The notes below the pieces were generated by a model. That model ran no database searches. It was not told the origin of the DNA and was given only the letters and a program-made list of their open reading frames with translations. DNA of 64,000 nt. Origin: Kosakonia pseudosacchari. GTDB lineage: Bacteria > Pseudomonadota > Gammaproteobacteria > Enterobacterales > Enterobacteriaceae. The DNA lies in the NCBI RefSeq assembly GCF_900184035.1, contig NZ_FXWP01000013.1, forward strand, positions 248,001 through 312,000, in the 5' to 3' direction. Position 1 is the stretch's first letter. Each line of letters opens with the position of its first letter. This document shows, piece by piece, positions 9,890 to 21,781 of the stretch. Made by a program: the position numbers and the translations under genes.

Positions 9890-11074
9890 TTACTGGGAGT
9901 TCGTAACGAATGACTGCAACTGCGCCTCGTTTTGCAGGCGCTGCTGCAAGGCGCTGGCGTCCGCTTTATTGCTGAACGGCCCTAACTGTACGCGCCAGAC
10001 AGCGCCGTTTTGCGTGACGCGACCAGGCACCGCAAACTGCTGCGCCAGGCGTTGCTGGTATTGTTGAGCACGCGTCTGATCGCTAACGGCACCCACCTGC
10101 ACCATATAACCGCCACTGCTTGCCGCCGCAGCGCTACTGGCAGGCGCGGCCGTATGTACGTTGCCCTGTACCGAGCCAGGTGCTGTAACGGGAGAAGTAC
10201 GCGTTGGTGTGTAAGTTTGCGCAGTCGGAGCGGTCTGCATAGCCGTTGGCGTTACCGGTGTTGTTGCCGGCTGCGCTGCTGTTGCGGCGGAAGTATCAGT
10301 GCTTCCTTCCAGTACACCAGAGGCGAGTGGGGTCGGCGCACCCAGGAAGCCGCCGCTACGTACTGGCGCGGCGGTCGTATCGTCGCTTTTCAGCGTATCG
10401 TTGCTGATAGCGTGTACATTGCCCTGTGGTTCTTCAGGCTGCGGAGCCGAAGAGACGCTGCCGAGACCGCCGCCCAGATCGGGACGCGCAGGCAATGCGT
10501 AGGTTTGCTGTGCGACTTTCGTACATGCCATGCCCGGGCCGGAAAGGGAGCCATCCTGCGCAACGATAATCGGGTCAATACGCACTTTGGTGTTATTAGA
10601 GGTGTTCAGTCGATCCGCTGCGGCGCGCGACAGGGAAATCACGCGATCGTTACCGTAAGGGCCGCGGTCGTTAATACGCACCACGATCATGCGACCATTC
10701 GCCAGGTTGGTGATACGCGCATAGCTTGGAATAGGGAGCGTCGGATGTGCCGCGGTAAGCTGCATCGGATCAAACGCTTCGCCGGAGGCGGTCAAATTAC
10801 TGCCGGGTTCGGCATCATAAATAGCGGCCAATCCCGCCTGGCTGAAGTTCGCCGGATTCTGCACGATTTTGTAGCGCTTACCGTCGCGCTCATAATCCTG
10901 ATTCGCCATGGCGACAGGCGCTTCATAATGAGGCCCCGCACCGCTAATTTCAACGACAGGGCCGTTACACACCGCAGGTTGCGGCGCTACGGTCGTCTGC
11001 TGCTGACCATCATCGTTCGAACATGCCGCCAGTAATCCTGCTGCTATGCAGATCCCAAGCCATTGCTTACGCAT
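9890..11074 (-). CDS. rlpA: Septal-ring lytic transglycosylase-family lipoprotein RlpA
   Basis: Outer-membrane lipoprotein with a double-psi beta-barrel domain (about residues 85-180) and a C-terminal SPOR domain (about 315-390) that binds denuded septal glycan. The lipobox LLAAC lies near residue 19. The ATG at 11074 is chosen because upstream in-frame residues run into mrdB and lack family similarity. The protein is 394 aa. The middle is a Pro/Thr/Ala/Ser-rich low-complexity linker that looks longer than in E. coli (362 aa total from memory). It overlaps nothing and follows mrdB by 10 bp in the mrdAB operon. Whether it is catalytically active varies by species. Confidence 0.93.
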   Translation of the reverse strand: MRKQWLGICIAAGLLAACSNDDGQQQTTVAPQPAVCNGPVVEISGAGPHYEAPVAMANQDYERDGKRYKIVQNPANFSQAGLAAIYDAEPGSNLTASGEAFDPMQLTAAHPTLPIPSYARITNLANGRMIVVRINDRGPYGNDRVISLSRAAADRLNTSNNTKVRIDPIIVAQDGSLSGPGMACTKVAQQTYALPARPDLGGGLGSVSSAPQPEEPQGNVHAISNDTLKSDDTTAAPVRSGGFLGAPTPLASGVLEGSTDTSAATAAQPATTPVTPTAMQTAPTAQTYTPTRTSPVTAPGSVQGNVHTAAPASSAAAASSGGYMVQVGAVSDQTRAQQYQQRLAQQFAVPGRVTQNGAVWRVQLGPFSNKADASALQQRLQNEAQLQSFVTNSQ

Positions 11075-11084
11075 TGCCCACCTC

Positions 11085-12197
11085 TTATACGCTCTTTGAC
11101 AACATTTTCCTGTGGGTATGGATCGACATAACGATACCAAACCCGGCCATGAGTACGATCAGGGCAGAACCCCCGTAACTGATCAGTGGCAGCGGTACGC
11201 CCACCACCGGCAGGATACCACTCACCATACCAATATTTACGAACACATAAACGAACAAAATCAACATTAAACCACCGGCCATGACACGTCCGAACGTGGT
11301 TTGCGCACGGGCGGCAATCCACAGCCCACGCATAATCAGCAACACATATAGTGTGAGCAAAATCAGAATGCCGATGAGGCCCAGCTCTTCCGCCAACACG
11401 GCAAAGATAAAGTCGGTATGGCGTTCGGGCAGAAACTCCAGTTGTGACTGCGTTCCATGCAGCCAGCCTTTACCGCTCAGACCGCCGGAGCCGATGGCGA
11501 TTTTTGACTGAATAATATGATAGCCCGCGCCGAGCGGATCGGTTTCCGGATCGAGCAGCATCATCACGCGCTGACGCTGATAATCATGCATCAGGAAGAA
11601 CCACAGCACCGGGATAAACGCCGCCACCAGCACGGCGGCAATGCCAATCAACCGCCAGCTTAACCCGGAAAGAAACAGCACAAATAACCCGGAGAGCACC
11701 ACCAGGATGGAGGTGCCCAAATCCGGTTGCGCCGCAACCAGCAGCGTCGGCACGAAAATCAGCGCCAGCGCGATAGCGGTATTCTTCAGCGAAGGCGGGC
11801 AGACATCGCGGTTAATAAAACGCGCCACCATCAACGGGACGGCTATTTTGGCGATTTCCGAAGGCTGGAAACGCACCACGCCCAAATCGAGCCAGCGCTG
11901 CGCGCCTTTTGAAATAGCGCCGAAAGCATCCACCGCGACAAGCAACACCACACAGAAAATGTAGAGATAGGGCGCCCATCCTTCATAGACCCTTGGTGGC
12001 ACCTGCGCCAGAATAACCATGATAATCAGCCCCATGGCGATTTGGCCGATTTTGCGCTCGGTCATACCGATATCCTGGCCGCTGGCGCTCCAGATAACGA
12101 TCGCGCTGTAAAACAGCAGCGCGAGGATAATCAGCAGCAGCACCGGATCGATGTGGATTTTATCCCAGAACGATTTCTTGTTCGGATTATCCGTCAT
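11085..12197 (-). CDS. mrdB: Peptidoglycan glycosyltransferase RodA (MrdB)
   Basis: SEDS-family polymerase of the elongasome, which works with PBP2 and MreBCD to build lateral wall. The protein is 370 aa with about ten membrane helices and the C-terminal family signature [12 protein letters not shown]. The start ATG at 12197 gives [13 protein letters not shown]; the longer frame upstream overlaps the end of mrdA and is not conserved. It begins one base after the mrdA stop region, so translation is likely coupled. Confidence 0.97.
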   Translation of the reverse strand: MTDNPNKKSFWDKIHIDPVLLLIILALLFYSAIVIWSASGQDIGMTERKIGQIAMGLIIMVILAQVPPRVYEGWAPYLYIFCVVLLVAVDAFGAISKGAQRWLDLGVVRFQPSEIAKIAVPLMVARFINRDVCPPSLKNTAIALALIFVPTLLVAAQPDLGTSILVVLSGLFVLFLSGLSWRLIGIAAVLVAAFIPVLWFFLMHDYQRQRVMMLLDPETDPLGAGYHIIQSKIAIGSGGLSGKGWLHGTQSQLEFLPERHTDFIFAVLAEELGLIGILILLTLYVLLIMRGLWIAARAQTTFGRVMAGGLMLILFVYVFVNIGMVSGILPVVGVPLPLISYGGSALIVLMAGFGIVMSIHTHRKMLSKSV

Positions 12198-12198
12198 G

Positions 12199-14100
12199 TT
12201 ATTGGTCCTCCACTGCTGCCGCGGACGGGGTTTCCGTTGGCAGCTCGGTGTTGTTATCGCCAAGCATAATGTGGTCAAGGATCTGGCGCATAATCGTACC
12301 CACCGCCGGACCTGCGCCACCGTTTTCCAGAATGACCGCCACGGCGACCTGCGGGTTATCGTAAGGGGCGAACGCCGTCATCAATTTATGGTCGCGCAGG
12401 CGTTCCGCAATACGGTGGGCGTTATAGGTTTCGTTGGCTTTCAAACCAAAGACCTGGGCGGTACCGGATTTCGCCGCGACTTTGTATGGCGCGTTGGCGA
12501 AGTACTTATGACCCGTACCGTTCGGGCGGTTGGCTACACCATACATCCCGTCTTTGGCAATCTCCCAGTAGCCGGAGTGAATATCCCCCACCGGCGGCTG
12601 TGCTGGCTGTTGCCACGGCACTTGCTTGCCATCTTCTACCGTGCTCATTAGTAGATGCGGTACTTTAACAATGCCGTCATTAATCAGCGTCATCATTGCT
12701 TTGTTCATCTGCAATGGCGTAGCCGTCCAGTAACCCTGGCCGATCCCCACAGGGATGGTGTCACCCTGGTACCACGGCTTTTTAAAGCGCTTCAGCTTCC
12801 ATTCGCGGGTTGGCATGTTCCCGGCGCGCTCTTCCGAGAGATCAACGCCGGTATAGTGACCGTAGCCAAATTTGCCCATCCATTCTGCAAGGCGGTCAAT
12901 GCCCATATCATAGGCAACCTGATAGAAGAAGGTATCGGCGGACTCTTCCAGCGACTTGGTAACATTCAGGTGGCCGTGCCCCCATTTTTTCCAGTCGCGA
13001 TAACGTTTTTCCGAGCCAGGTAATTGCCACCAGCCGGGATCGAACAAGCTGGTGTTGCGCGTGATCACCCCGGCGCTGAGGGCGGAAACGGCCACATACG
13101 GTTTCACCGTGGACGCCGGCGGGTAAACCCCTTGCGTTGCGCGGTTGATAAGCGGCGTATTCGGATCGTTTAGCAGTGAAGAGTAATCTTTGCTGGAAAT
13201 GCCATCGACGAACAGGTTCGGATCGTAGCTGGGCATCGATACCAGTGCGAGAATGCTGCCATTGCGTGGGTCGGTTACCACCACCGCCGCACGGCTGCCA
13301 GCGAGCAGTGTTTCGATATACTGCTGCAGTTTTAAATCCAGCGTCAGGTAGATATCGTGACCGGCCTGCGGAGGCACCTCTTTGAGCTGACGGATCACAC
13401 GGCCGCGGTTGTTGACTTCCACCTCTTCATAGCCGGTCTGACCGTGCAACACATCTTCGTAATAGCGCTCAATGCCTAGCTTGCCGATATCGTGGGTGGC
13501 GGCGTAGTTCGCCAGTTTGCCCTCTTTATCCAGCCGTTCGACATCTTTATCGTTAATTTTCGACACGTAGCCAATGACGTGCGTCAGCGCGGAACCATAG
13601 GGATAAAACCGGCGCTTATAGCCCTTGACCTCAACGCCGGGAAAACGGTACTGGTTCACCGCAAAGCGCGCCACCTGCACTTCCGTCAGGTTAGTTTTTA
13701 CCGGAATGGAGGTGAAGCGGTGCGAACGTGAGCGCTCTTTTTTGAAGTTGGCGATATCATCGTCGTTCAGATCGACCACATCACGCAGGGCATCCAGCGT
13801 TTGCTGCACATCATCGACTTTCTCCGGCATCATCTCGACCTGGTAGATGGTGCGGTTCAGCGCCAGTGGCGTGCCGTTGCGATCGTAGATAATGCCGCGG
13901 CTTGGCGCGATAGGCACCAGCTTGATGCGGTTTTCGTTGGAGCGGGTCTGGTAGTCCGCAAAACGGACGATTTGCAGGTTATAAAGGTTGGCTACCAGCA
14001 CGCCGGTAAGCAGCAAAATCCCCGTAAAAGCGACCAGCGCCCGGCGCACAAACAGCGCGGACTCAGCCGTATAGTCGCGAAAAGAATTCTGTAATTTCAT
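12199..14100 (-). CDS. mrdA: Penicillin-binding protein 2 (MrdA)
   Basis: Monofunctional transpeptidase of cell elongation and the target of mecillinam. The 633 aa equal E. coli PBP2 in length. There is an N-terminal membrane anchor (about residues 20-42), a pedestal domain, then the transpeptidase domain with Ser330 in STVK, the SADT region and the KSGTAQ motif. The residue before the active serine is Ala where E. coli has Gly (from memory), a mild change. First of the mrdA-mrdB-rlpA set, 29 bp behind rlmH. Confidence 0.98.
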   Translation of the reverse strand: MKLQNSFRDYTAESALFVRRALVAFTGILLLTGVLVANLYNLQIVRFADYQTRSNENRIKLVPIAPSRGIIYDRNGTPLALNRTIYQVEMMPEKVDDVQQTLDALRDVVDLNDDDIANFKKERSRSHRFTSIPVKTNLTEVQVARFAVNQYRFPGVEVKGYKRRFYPYGSALTHVIGYVSKINDKDVERLDKEGKLANYAATHDIGKLGIERYYEDVLHGQTGYEEVEVNNRGRVIRQLKEVPPQAGHDIYLTLDLKLQQYIETLLAGSRAAVVVTDPRNGSILALVSMPSYDPNLFVDGISSKDYSSLLNDPNTPLINRATQGVYPPASTVKPYVAVSALSAGVITRNTSLFDPGWWQLPGSEKRYRDWKKWGHGHLNVTKSLEESADTFFYQVAYDMGIDRLAEWMGKFGYGHYTGVDLSEERAGNMPTREWKLKRFKKPWYQGDTIPVGIGQGYWTATPLQMNKAMMTLINDGIVKVPHLLMSTVEDGKQVPWQQPAQPPVGDIHSGYWEIAKDGMYGVANRPNGTGHKYFANAPYKVAAKSGTAQVFGLKANETYNAHRIAERLRDHKLMTAFAPYDNPQVAVAVILENGGAGPAVGTIMRQILDHIMLGDNNTELPTETPSAAAVEDQ

Positions 14101-14129
14101 CCGCTGCTTAATCTACCCAAGACTCGTCG

Positions 14130-14597
14130 TTACTCACGGTGGTAAGGATGGTTGGTGGTAATACTCCATGCGCGATACAAGCTTTCGGCAACCAGCACGC
14201 GCACCAGCGGGTGAGGTAACGTTAGCGCAGAGAGTGACCAACTTTGTTCTGCCGCCGCTTTGCAGGCCGGGGATAACCCTTCCGGCCCGCCAATCAGCAA
14301 GCTGACATCGCGTCCGTCTTGCTTCCAGCGCTCCAGCTCGTTTGCCAGCTGCGGCGTATCCCAGGGTTTACCCGGAATATCGAGGGTAACGATACGATTT
14401 TTGCCAGCCGCGGCCAGCATCAGCTCACCCTCTTTATCGAGAATACGTTTGATATCTGCGTTCTTGCCGCGCTTTCCAGCCGGAATTTCGATTAACTCGA
14501 ACGGCATATCTTTTGGAAAGCGGCGCAGGTATTCACTAAAACCTGTCTGTACCCAGTCCGGCATTTTTGTGCCGACGGCGACCAGTTGCAGTTTCAC
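14130..14597 (-). CDS. rlmH: 23S rRNA (pseudouridine1915-N3)-methyltransferase RlmH
   Basis: SPOUT-family methyltransferase that methylates pseudouridine 1915 of 23S rRNA in assembled 70S ribosomes. The 155-aa length is the family length. The SAM-binding trefoil knot is visible ([11 protein letters not shown], then [17 protein letters not shown]). It sits 3 bp downstream of rsfS, so the two are cotranscribed. Confidence 0.97.
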   Translation of the reverse strand: MKLQLVAVGTKMPDWVQTGFSEYLRRFPKDMPFELIEIPAGKRGKNADIKRILDKEGELMLAAAGKNRIVTLDIPGKPWDTPQLANELERWKQDGRDVSLLIGGPEGLSPACKAAAEQSWSLSALTLPHPLVRVLVAESLYRAWSITTNHPYHRE

Positions 14598-14600
14598 GCA

Positions 14601-14918
14601 TTAACCCCAGAGTTTTTCCAGCTCATACAGGCGACGGCTCTCTTCCTGCATAACGTGGACAATCACATCGCCTAAATCGACAACGACCCAGTCCGCGGCG
14701 CTTTCACCTTCGACACCCAGCGGCATCATGCCGGCTGCACGCGATTCCTGCACAACGTGATCCGCAATAGAGATAACGTGGCGAGTCGATGTGCCGGTGC
14801 AGATAATCATGCAGTCGGTGATACTGGATTTACCCTGAACGTCAATGGCAACGATATCTTGACCTTTCAGGTCATCAATTTTGTCGATAACAAAATCCTG
14901 GAGTGCTTTACCCTGCAA
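14601..14918 (-). CDS. rsfS: Ribosomal silencing factor RsfS
   Basis: Binds ribosomal protein uL14 and blocks joining of 30S and 50S subunits during starvation. The protein is 105 aa. The start is TTG at 14918 ([10 protein letters not shown]), supported by a strong ribosome site, AGGGGGA, about 6 nt upstream, and by full-length agreement with the family. It heads the cluster rsfS-rlmH-mrdA-mrdB-rlpA. The 240 bp upstream, towards cobC, should hold its promoter. Confidence 0.96.
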   Translation of the reverse strand: MQGKALQDFVIDKIDDLKGQDIVAIDVQGKSSITDCMIICTGTSTRHVISIADHVVQESRAAGMMPLGVEGESAADWVVVDLGDVIVHVMQEESRRLYELEKLWG

Positions 14919-15160
14919 GTGTTCCCCCTGGGGTGAGTGAAAAATGTACTGTTAATGAACGGCCTGACATTATACCTGAACTGCATCGATTGCCGGGGTA
15001 AGAGAGATCCGGCAAGTTTAAAAGTTGGCTATCATCCCATCACGGGCGCGCGATTGCATTGCCAATTTTGTAAAACAATCTCTGCGCGCGGAGGATAGCA
15101 GCCTGTGAGGGTGTGTCAATGGCCGAATCAGCGGTGTGAATAGGATGCATGAAAAACACG

Positions 15161-15778
15161 CTATACATCGTCAGCGTGCCATGCTGCCCGGCTATTTAAT
15201 ACCCGCAGCGTGGCGAAATCATCATGGATATCAATAGCGCTCCAGCACCCTTGATCAACACGAAAATGCCACAGCGATGCAGCAGGCATGCCGAGTAAGC
15301 GGGCGATCAACAAACTCAATACCCCCTGATGGCTGGCAACCAACACATTCTTGTGCTGACTTTTTATATCGGCAAGCAGCGCAATAACTTGCTCAATTCG
15401 TGCAGAAAATTCCTGAAACCCTTCACCATTGGTGGGAACGGCGTGCTGCCAGTCGGTACACCAGGCCGCGTAGCTTTCCGGGTCTTCTCGCGTTAAATCG
15501 CGATGATGGCGCATTTCCCAGTCGCCGAAAAACATCTCATTGAGTAACGGTGTGGTATGTACGGCAAGCGCGCGCGATTCCAGCACGCGCGCGGCCGTCT
15601 GCTGCGCGCGCTCCAGTTCGCTACAAAGCACATAATCGAAGGGCACATGCGCGAGTAAATCACGCAGGGTTTTCGCCTGCGCCAGCCCTTTTGGTGTCAG
15701 CGGAGTCGGTGAATGGCCGCTATAAAGCCCGGCGACATTCGCTTCGGTTTCTCCGTGGCGTATCAGCCAGAGTCGCAT
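15161..15778 (-). CDS. cobC: Adenosylcobalamin/alpha-ribazole phosphatase CobC
   Basis: Histidine-phosphatase superfamily enzyme that removes the 5' phosphate from alpha-ribazole-P or adenosylcobalamin-P late in cobalamin synthesis. The 205-aa protein starts MRLWLIRHGE, with the phospho-accepting His in RHG, and the later conserved ASHQG His is present. The ATG at 15778 is preferred; the in-frame extension upstream runs under the divergent cobD promoter. It is divergent from cobD with a 99-bp gap. Confidence 0.93.
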   Translation of the reverse strand: MRLWLIRHGETEANVAGLYSGHSPTPLTPKGLAQAKTLRDLLAHVPFDYVLCSELERAQQTAARVLESRALAVHTTPLLNEMFFGDWEMRHHRDLTREDPESYAAWCTDWQHAVPTNGEGFQEFSARIEQVIALLADIKSQHKNVLVASHQGVLSLLIARLLGMPAASLWHFRVDQGCWSAIDIHDDFATLRVLNSRAAWHADDV

Positions 15779-15877
15779 GATGGTCTCCTGTCTGGATTTG
15801 TGGGCAAAGTTTACCATCGCGCCCTCAATCACAGTCTCTTTTTCGTTTAAGATAACGGCTTTTAACCGGAGCGGAAG

Positions 15878-16972
15878 ATGGCTTTGTTTCACAGCGCGCA
15901 CGGTGGCAACACGCGTGAGGCGGCAGAACTGTTGGGGATATCGGCAGAGCAGTTGCTAGATTTCAGCGCCAACATTAACCCGGCCGGCATGCCGGCATCG
16001 CTTAAACATGCATTGCGGAATAATCTGTCGATCGCCGAGCGCTATCCGGATGTTGAGTATCAGCGCCTGCATCAGGTACTGGCGACGCATCACCAGGTTC
16101 CGGCTTCATGGATACTTGCCGGAAATGGTGAAACGGAAGCGATCTTTGCGCTGGTCAACATGCTTAAGCCACGTAAAGCGATGCTGATAACACCAGGGTT
16201 TGCGGAATATCGCCGGGCGCTGGCACTGGTGGGGTGCGCAATTAGCGACTATTCATTACGTGAAATTGATGGCTGGCAGCTTACTGATGCGCTGCTGGGC
16301 GCACTTACCGCCGATCTCGACTGTTTATTTCTTTGTACACCGAATAACCCCACCGGTTTGTTGCCGGACGATGCCTTGCTGCACGCGATTGCCGCACGTT
16401 GCAAAGCGCTGGGGATTACGCTTGTTCTCGACGAAGCCTTTATGGATTTTATTCCCGAACGCGAAGGCTTTATTCCTTATCTGGCGCAAAATCCGCATGT
16501 TTGGGTGCTGCGTTCACTCACCAAATTTTACGCTATTCCTGGTTTGCGATTGGGGTATGTGCTGGGCAGCAACGCACAGCAAGTCCGGTCTATGCGCGAC
16601 GCGCAGATGCCGTGGTCCATCAATGCCTTTGCTGCGCTCGCCGGTGAGGTGATTTTGCAGGACAGCGATTATCAGCAGGCAAGCTGGAACTGGATCAAAA
16701 ACGAACGTCCGCGTCTGTTCTCCGCATTGAACGCGCTGTCGGGGTTAACGGTCTGGCCTGGCTGTGCAAACTATCTTTTTATGCGCTGTGACGTGCCGGA
16801 TGTGGAGTTACAACGCGCATTGCTTTCCCGCCACATTTTGATTCGTAGCTGCGCCAATTACCCAGGGCTCGATACGCGCTATTACCGTGTGGCGGTGCGA
16901 AGCGAAGAGGAAAATGATCGGCTAATCGCTGCCATGACGGTGGTGATCAGCGGTACAAACTCTGCTCGTTGA
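15878..16972 (+). CDS. cobD: L-threonine-O-3-phosphate decarboxylase CobD
   Basis: PLP-dependent class-I aminotransferase-fold enzyme that makes (R)-1-amino-2-propanol phosphate, the linker of the cobalamin nucleotide loop. The 364 aa equal Salmonella CobD. The start [11 protein letters not shown] is preceded by GGAGCGG. Lys216 in [10 protein letters not shown] is the PLP lysine, and TPNNPTG and LDEAF are intact. Its 3' end overlaps the convergent nadD gene by 26 bp. An intact cobD next to cobC suggests that the strain makes or salvages B12, as Salmonella and Klebsiella do. Confidence 0.94.
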   Translation: MALFHSAHGGNTREAAELLGISAEQLLDFSANINPAGMPASLKHALRNNLSIAERYPDVEYQRLHQVLATHHQVPASWILAGNGETEAIFALVNMLKPRKAMLITPGFAEYRRALALVGCAISDYSLREIDGWQLTDALLGALTADLDCLFLCTPNNPTGLLPDDALLHAIAARCKALGITLVLDEAFMDFIPEREGFIPYLAQNPHVWVLRSLTKFYAIPGLRLGYVLGSNAQQVRSMRDAQMPWSINAFAALAGEVILQDSDYQQASWNWIKNERPRLFSALNALSGLTVWPGCANYLFMRCDVPDVELQRALLSRHILIRSCANYPGLDTRYYRVAVRSEEENDRLIAAMTVVISGTNSAR

Positions 16973-17588
16973 TATACGACATGACGGACTCGGGAAGCAG
17001 ATCATCACACTTTTCGCCGTGTTCCAGCCGTTCACGGATAAGCGTTGCCGAGATGTTGAACCATGGCGTTTCGGCAAGGTAAATCCGTCCCGCAGGTAAA
17101 GTATGCAGCTCTTCAGGATTGGTGGTGAGATGGGCTTCCAGCCACTGCTGATGCGCTTCCTGCTCCATTGTCAGCGGGTAACCGGGCCGGCGGCAAACAA
17201 TCAGATGGCAGTTATGCAGAATGGTCTCGTAATGGTGCCATGTCGGGAAGGTCAGCAGTGAATCCTGACCGATGATAAACGCCAGTGGGTGTTGAGGGCC
17301 TTGCTCTTCCCGCCACTCCTGCAAGGTTTGCGCCGTGTACGATGGCGTATCGCGGCGAAGTTCGCGTTCATCAAGGGTGAATAAGGGTTTGTCGGCGATG
17401 GCCAGCTCGACCATTTTTTTGCGTTGCTGGCTGCTGGCTTCTGGCTGTGCGCGGTGCGGCGGCACGTTATTGGGCATGATGATTACCCTGGAAAGGCCAA
17501 TCTGGTTCGCCAGCGCTTCCACAGGTTTCAGGTGTCCATAATGGATCGGATCGAAAGTACCGCCAAACAGTGCCTGCAACTGATTCAT
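16947..17588 (-). CDS. nadD: Nicotinate-mononucleotide adenylyltransferase NadD
   Basis: Essential enzyme that joins NaMN and ATP to make deamido-NAD. The protein is 213 aa, identical in length to E. coli NadD. The nucleotidyltransferase signature [11 protein letters not shown] lies at the N-terminus, with ISATLIRER near the C-terminus. The ATG at 17588 is set by the family start ([13 protein letters not shown]). It starts 1 bp after the holA stop in the chain leuS-lptE-holA-nadD, so translation is probably coupled. Confidence 0.97.
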   Translation of the reverse strand: MNQLQALFGGTFDPIHYGHLKPVEALANQIGLSRVIIMPNNVPPHRAQPEASSQQRKKMVELAIADKPLFTLDERELRRDTPSYTAQTLQEWREEQGPQHPLAFIIGQDSLLTFPTWHHYETILHNCHLIVCRRPGYPLTMEQEAHQQWLEAHLTTNPEELHTLPAGRIYLAETPWFNISATLIRERLEHGEKCDDLLPESVMSYINEQSLYR

Positions 17589-17589
17589 A

Positions 17590-18621
17590 TCAACCATCAA
17601 TAAAAACGTCTGCCAGTGCCTTATGACAGAGTAGCAGAGAAAGCCCTTCAAGCTCGCTCCACACCGACTGACCAAAATCCTGCTTCACAATCAGCTCAAT
17701 ACGGCTCAGCAAATGGACCGCCTGGCGTAACTGATCGAGGCTCAGGCGATTAAGCGCATCACCCGTAACACCCCTGCGGTTTTGCCACACCCGATGCTTA
17801 TCAAACAGCGCACGCAGTGGTGTATGTGCTGACTGGCGTTTCAGTGTCACCAGCAACAGCAATTCGCGTTGCACGGTACGTAGCAGAATCACCGGTTCGC
17901 AGGCTTCCAGCCGCAACTGGGTAAGAATATGCAACGCGCGTTTGCTTTTGCCCGCCAGTAGCGCATCAACCCAGTGGAATGGCGTAAAGTGCGCGGCGTC
18001 GTTCACTGCATGTTCCACGCGGGGCAGGGTGAGTTTGCCATCCGGCCACAGCAGCGCCAGGCGCTCCAGCGCTTGCGCCAGTGCCAGTAAGTTTCCTTCA
18101 TAGCAATAACAAAGTAACTGATTGGCCGCGTCGTCCAGTTCCAGCTTGTTTTGCTTCGCCCTGGCAGCAACCCAGCGCGGCAGGTTCGCTTGTTCCGGCG
18201 TCTGGCAGCTTACTTGCACGGCGCGGTTATTTAACTGCGTTATCCATGCCGCGTTTTCCTGCGCTTTGGTCAGTTTGTTCCCACGGACCATTAAAATGAG
18301 GTCGTCGTGCAGCAGGCTGACCAGCTTTGCCAGTTGTTCATTGATAGCAGCGTTTGGGCCATTTTCGGGCAGCTGTAACAGCAACGTCTGGCGGCTGGCG
18401 AACAGACTCAATGCCTGGCAGATGGAGAAAATCGCATCCCAGTCTGTGCTGGCATCCAGTGTGAAGGTGTGGTGTTCGATGAAGCCCTGTTCAGAAGCGA
18501 CCTGACGCACAGCGTCCTGGCTCTCTTGCAACAGCAGCGGATCATTACCGAGAAGTAAATACGCCGCGCGCAGCCCTTCATTAAGCTGCGCGCGGAGTTG
18601 TTCCGGATACAACCTGAGCAT
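17590..18621 (-). CDS. holA: DNA polymerase III subunit delta HolA
   Basis: Clamp-loader subunit that opens the beta sliding clamp. 343 aa, matching the family. The N-terminal [13 protein letters not shown] contains the clamp-binding element that inserts into the beta hydrophobic groove. A AAA+-like fold without a working Walker A follows, then the C-terminal collar domain. It overlaps the lptE stop by one base. Confidence 0.97.
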   Translation of the reverse strand: MLRLYPEQLRAQLNEGLRAAYLLLGNDPLLLQESQDAVRQVASEQGFIEHHTFTLDASTDWDAIFSICQALSLFASRQTLLLQLPENGPNAAINEQLAKLVSLLHDDLILMVRGNKLTKAQENAAWITQLNNRAVQVSCQTPEQANLPRWVAARAKQNKLELDDAANQLLCYCYEGNLLALAQALERLALLWPDGKLTLPRVEHAVNDAAHFTPFHWVDALLAGKSKRALHILTQLRLEACEPVILLRTVQRELLLLVTLKRQSAHTPLRALFDKHRVWQNRRGVTGDALNRLSLDQLRQAVHLLSRIELIVKQDFGQSVWSELEGLSLLLCHKALADVFIDG

Positions 18622-19184
18622 TAGCTACCCGGTTGCGTGGAAGCGGAGCCGGTCGTCGAGGTGGCGGCGTCCTGCGTGCTTTTCGCATCTGCCGTATGTA
18701 CGCTGGGCAGCTTACGAATCAGTTGTTCGGCTGCTTTGTCGTACATCTCCTGAACGATCATCTCCTGCTCTGCGGCTTTCGCCAGTGCCGTTTGCGGGTT
18801 ATCAAAGAAGGAACGATAAACTTTGGTATTGATCGGGTAAATATCATGACCCGGGATCAGTACGCTGGCGTTTACGGACAGCACCATTTGATATTCCGCA
18901 GTGCGGCCATCCTGGAAAACAGAAGCCGTGTCACGGGAGAACGTGACAGCGCCCAGACGCAGAGAAGGCACATCCTGACGTGTGGACGTTTTCTCCAGCA
19001 GTTCGACACCATTCAGACGCAACTGGCTGCGGATCGCGCGGCTCAGTGGGCCATTCGGATCCCCTGAATCAAAGAACATCGTTTTCATTTCGCTCGGCAC
19101 CTGCGTGGTATTACGCAGATGCCAGCCACATCCGGCGGTGATGAGCACCGCCAGTGATACGAACAATGTAGCCAGATATCGCAC
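18621..19184 (-). CDS. lptE: LPS-assembly lipoprotein LptE
   Basis: Outer-membrane lipoprotein that plugs the LptD barrel and helps place lipopolysaccharide at the cell surface. The protein is 187 aa with lipobox ITAGC (Cys19). The C-terminus is Ser/Thr/Ala-rich. The start is GTG at 19184 with GGAGGAAG directly upstream. It follows leuS by 14 bp and precedes holA, an essential-gene operon. Confidence 0.96.
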   Translation of the reverse strand: MRYLATLFVSLAVLITAGCGWHLRNTTQVPSEMKTMFFDSGDPNGPLSRAIRSQLRLNGVELLEKTSTRQDVPSLRLGAVTFSRDTASVFQDGRTAEYQMVLSVNASVLIPGHDIYPINTKVYRSFFDNPQTALAKAAEQEMIVQEMYDKAAEQLIRKLPSVHTADAKSTQDAATSTTGSASTQPGS

Positions 19185-19198
19185 GCTTCCTCCCGCGC

Positions 19199-21781
19199 TT
19201 AGCCAACGACCAGATTAAGCAGTTTACCCGGTACGTAAATCACTTTACGCACGGTCACGCCATCAAGATATTTTGCGACCAGATGTTCCTGGCCTGCACG
19301 TTCACGCACCTGTTCTTCTGTCGCGTCGACGGCAACCGTAATTTTACCACGCACTTTACCGTTGACCTGGACGACGACCAGCGTGGTGTTTTCCACCATC
19401 GCGTTTTCATCAGCCACTGGCCACGGCGCGTTGTCGATATCGCCTTCACCGCCCAACGCCTGCCACAGCGTGAAGCTAACGTGCGGAGTGAACGGGTTGA
19501 GCATACGTACAACCGCCAGCAGAGCTTCCTGCAGCAGGGCGCGATCTTGTTCGCTCTCCTGCGGCGCTTTCGCCAGTTTGTTCATCAGCTCCATAATCGC
19601 CGCGATAGCGGTGTTAAAGGTCTGACGGCGACCGATATCATCGGAAACTTTAGCAATGGTTTTATGCACGTCGCGGCGCAGGGCTTGCTGATCTTCGCTC
19701 AGCGCAGCTAGATCCAGCGCGGCAACCGCACCCTGAGCGGTGTGTTCGTAAACCAGTTTCCAGACGCGTTTCAGGAAGCGGTTTGCCCCTTCCACACCGG
19801 ATTCCTGCCACTCCAGCGTCATATCGGCTGGTGATGCAAACATCATGAACAGACGCACGGTGTCCGCGCCGTAACGCTCGACCATTTCCTGCGGGTCGAT
19901 ACCGTTGTTTTTCGACTTGGACATTTTGCTCATGCCGGTATAAACCAGCTCGTGACCTGCCGGATCGGTCGCTTTGACAATGCGGCCTTTCTCGTCACGT
20001 TCAACAATGGCATCTTTCGGCGAAACCCAGTTACGCTCGCCGTTTTCACCCACGTAATAGAATGCGTCAGCCAGTACCATGCCCTGGCACAGCAGCTGCT
20101 TCGCAGGCTCATCGGAATTCACCATGCCCGCGTCGCGCATCAGTTTGTGGAAGAAGCGGAAGTAGAGCAGGTGCATGATGGCGTGTTCGATGCCGCCAAT
20201 ATAAATATCTACCGGCAGCCAGTAGTTAGCCGCTTTCGGGTCGAGCATGCCTTCGTTGTGCTGCGGGCAGGTATAACGCGCATAGTACCAGGAAGACTCC
20301 ATAAAGGTGTCAAAGGTATCGGTTTCGCGCAGCGCCGGTTGGCCGTTAACGGTGGTTTTCGCCCACTCAGGGTCGGCTTTGATCGGGCTGGTGATGCCGT
20401 CCATGACGACATCTTCCGGCAGGATCACCGGCAGTTGATCTTCCGGTGTTGGGATCACCGTGCCATCTTCCAGCGTCACCATCGGGATGGGCGCACCCCA
20501 GTAACGCTGACGGGAAACGCCCCAGTCGCGCAGACGGAAATTCACTTTGCGCTCGCCCACGCCTTTGGCCGCGAGTTTGTCGGCAATGGCGTTGAAAGCC
20601 GCGGTAAAATCGAGACCGTCGAACTCGCCGGAGTTAAACAGCACACCTTTTTCGGTCATCGCTTGTTCGCTAAGATCCGGCTCAGTGCCGTCGGCGTTCA
20701 GGATAACCGGTTTGATCGGCAGGCCATATTTGGTCGCAAATTCGTAGTCGCGCTGATCGTGACCCGGAACGGCCATCACCGCGCCAGTACCATACTCCAT
20801 CAGCACAAAGTTAGCCGCCCATACCGGGATGGCTTCGCCGGTCAGCGGATGAACGGCTTTCAGGCCGGTATCAACACCTTTTTTCTCCATCGTCGCCATA
20901 TCGGCTTCCGCAACTTTGGTGTTACGGCATTCGTCGATAAAGGACGCCAGCTCCGGTTTGCTCGCGGCAGCCTGTTGCGCCAGCGGATGGCCCGCTGCAA
21001 CGGCAAGGTAAGTTGCGCCGATAAATGTGTCCGGGCGAGTGGTGTAGACCGTCAGTTTCTGGTCGCTGTTCTGCACGTCGAAAGTGATCTCCACGCCTTC
21101 AGAACGGCCAATCCAGTTGCGCTGCATGGTTTTCACGGTATCCGGCCAGTGATCCAGATTATCCAGATCATTCAGCAGCTCGTCGGCGTAAGCGGTGATT
21201 TTAATAAACCACTGCGGGATCTCTTTACGCTCAACTTTGGTATCGCAGCGCCAGCAGCAACCGTCGATAACTTGTTCGTTCGCCAGCACGGTCTGGTCGT
21301 TCGGGCACCAGTTCACCGCAGAGGTTTTCTTGTAAACCAGCCCTTTTTTGTACAGCTCGGTGAAGAACTTCTGTTCCCAACGGTAATATTCCGGGGTGCA
21401 GGTCGCCAGCTCGCGGCTCCAGTCATAGCCGAAGCCCAGCATTTTAAGCTGGTTTTTCATGTACGCGATGTTGTCGTAAGTCCACGGTGCTGGTGCGGTG
21501 TTGTTTTTTACCGCCGCGCCTTCAGCCGGCAGACCAAACGCATCCCAGCCAATCGGCTGCAGCACGTTTTTACCCAGCATGCGCTGATAACGCGAGATCA
21601 CATCGCCGATGGTGTAGTTACGGACGTGGCCCATGTGTAGTCGGCCAGAAGGATAGGGGAGCATCGACAAGCAATAGTATTTCTCTTTGCTCTCGTCTTC
21701 AGTGACTTCAAATGTGCGCTTCTCTTCCCAGTGGCGCTGTACTTTGGATTCTATCTCTTCCGGGCGGTATTGCTCTTGCAT
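19199..21781 (-). CDS. leuS: Leucyl-tRNA synthetase LeuS
   Basis: Class I aminoacyl-tRNA synthetase charging tRNA-Leu. 860 aa as in E. coli. The HIGH motif appears as HMGH (residues 49-52) and KMSKS near residue 620. The CP1 editing domain (with [12 protein letters not shown] and the [10 protein letters not shown] region), the zinc-knuckle cysteines (CWRC) and the C-terminal domain are all present. The ATG at 21781 gives the conserved [11 protein letters not shown]; the open frame runs 27 codons further upstream but that part is not conserved. Confidence 0.98.
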   Translation of the reverse strand: MQEQYRPEEIESKVQRHWEEKRTFEVTEDESKEKYYCLSMLPYPSGRLHMGHVRNYTIGDVISRYQRMLGKNVLQPIGWDAFGLPAEGAAVKNNTAPAPWTYDNIAYMKNQLKMLGFGYDWSRELATCTPEYYRWEQKFFTELYKKGLVYKKTSAVNWCPNDQTVLANEQVIDGCCWRCDTKVERKEIPQWFIKITAYADELLNDLDNLDHWPDTVKTMQRNWIGRSEGVEITFDVQNSDQKLTVYTTRPDTFIGATYLAVAAGHPLAQQAAASKPELASFIDECRNTKVAEADMATMEKKGVDTGLKAVHPLTGEAIPVWAANFVLMEYGTGAVMAVPGHDQRDYEFATKYGLPIKPVILNADGTEPDLSEQAMTEKGVLFNSGEFDGLDFTAAFNAIADKLAAKGVGERKVNFRLRDWGVSRQRYWGAPIPMVTLEDGTVIPTPEDQLPVILPEDVVMDGITSPIKADPEWAKTTVNGQPALRETDTFDTFMESSWYYARYTCPQHNEGMLDPKAANYWLPVDIYIGGIEHAIMHLLYFRFFHKLMRDAGMVNSDEPAKQLLCQGMVLADAFYYVGENGERNWVSPKDAIVERDEKGRIVKATDPAGHELVYTGMSKMSKSKNNGIDPQEMVERYGADTVRLFMMFASPADMTLEWQESGVEGANRFLKRVWKLVYEHTAQGAVAALDLAALSEDQQALRRDVHKTIAKVSDDIGRRQTFNTAIAAIMELMNKLAKAPQESEQDRALLQEALLAVVRMLNPFTPHVSFTLWQALGGEGDIDNAPWPVADENAMVENTTLVVVQVNGKVRGKITVAVDATEEQVRERAGQEHLVAKYLDGVTVRKVIYVPGKLLNLVVG

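Noticed and set aside
10010-11035. 341-codon open frame antisense to rlpA
   Set aside because: Arg/Cys/His-rich shadow of the rlpA coding strand; no family resemblance and no start signal.
19952-21640. Long open frame of 562 codons antisense to leuS
   Set aside because: Fully inside the conserved leuS gene on the opposite strand, with Arg/His/Val-rich low-information sequence and no ribosome site. It is a by-product of leuS codon use.
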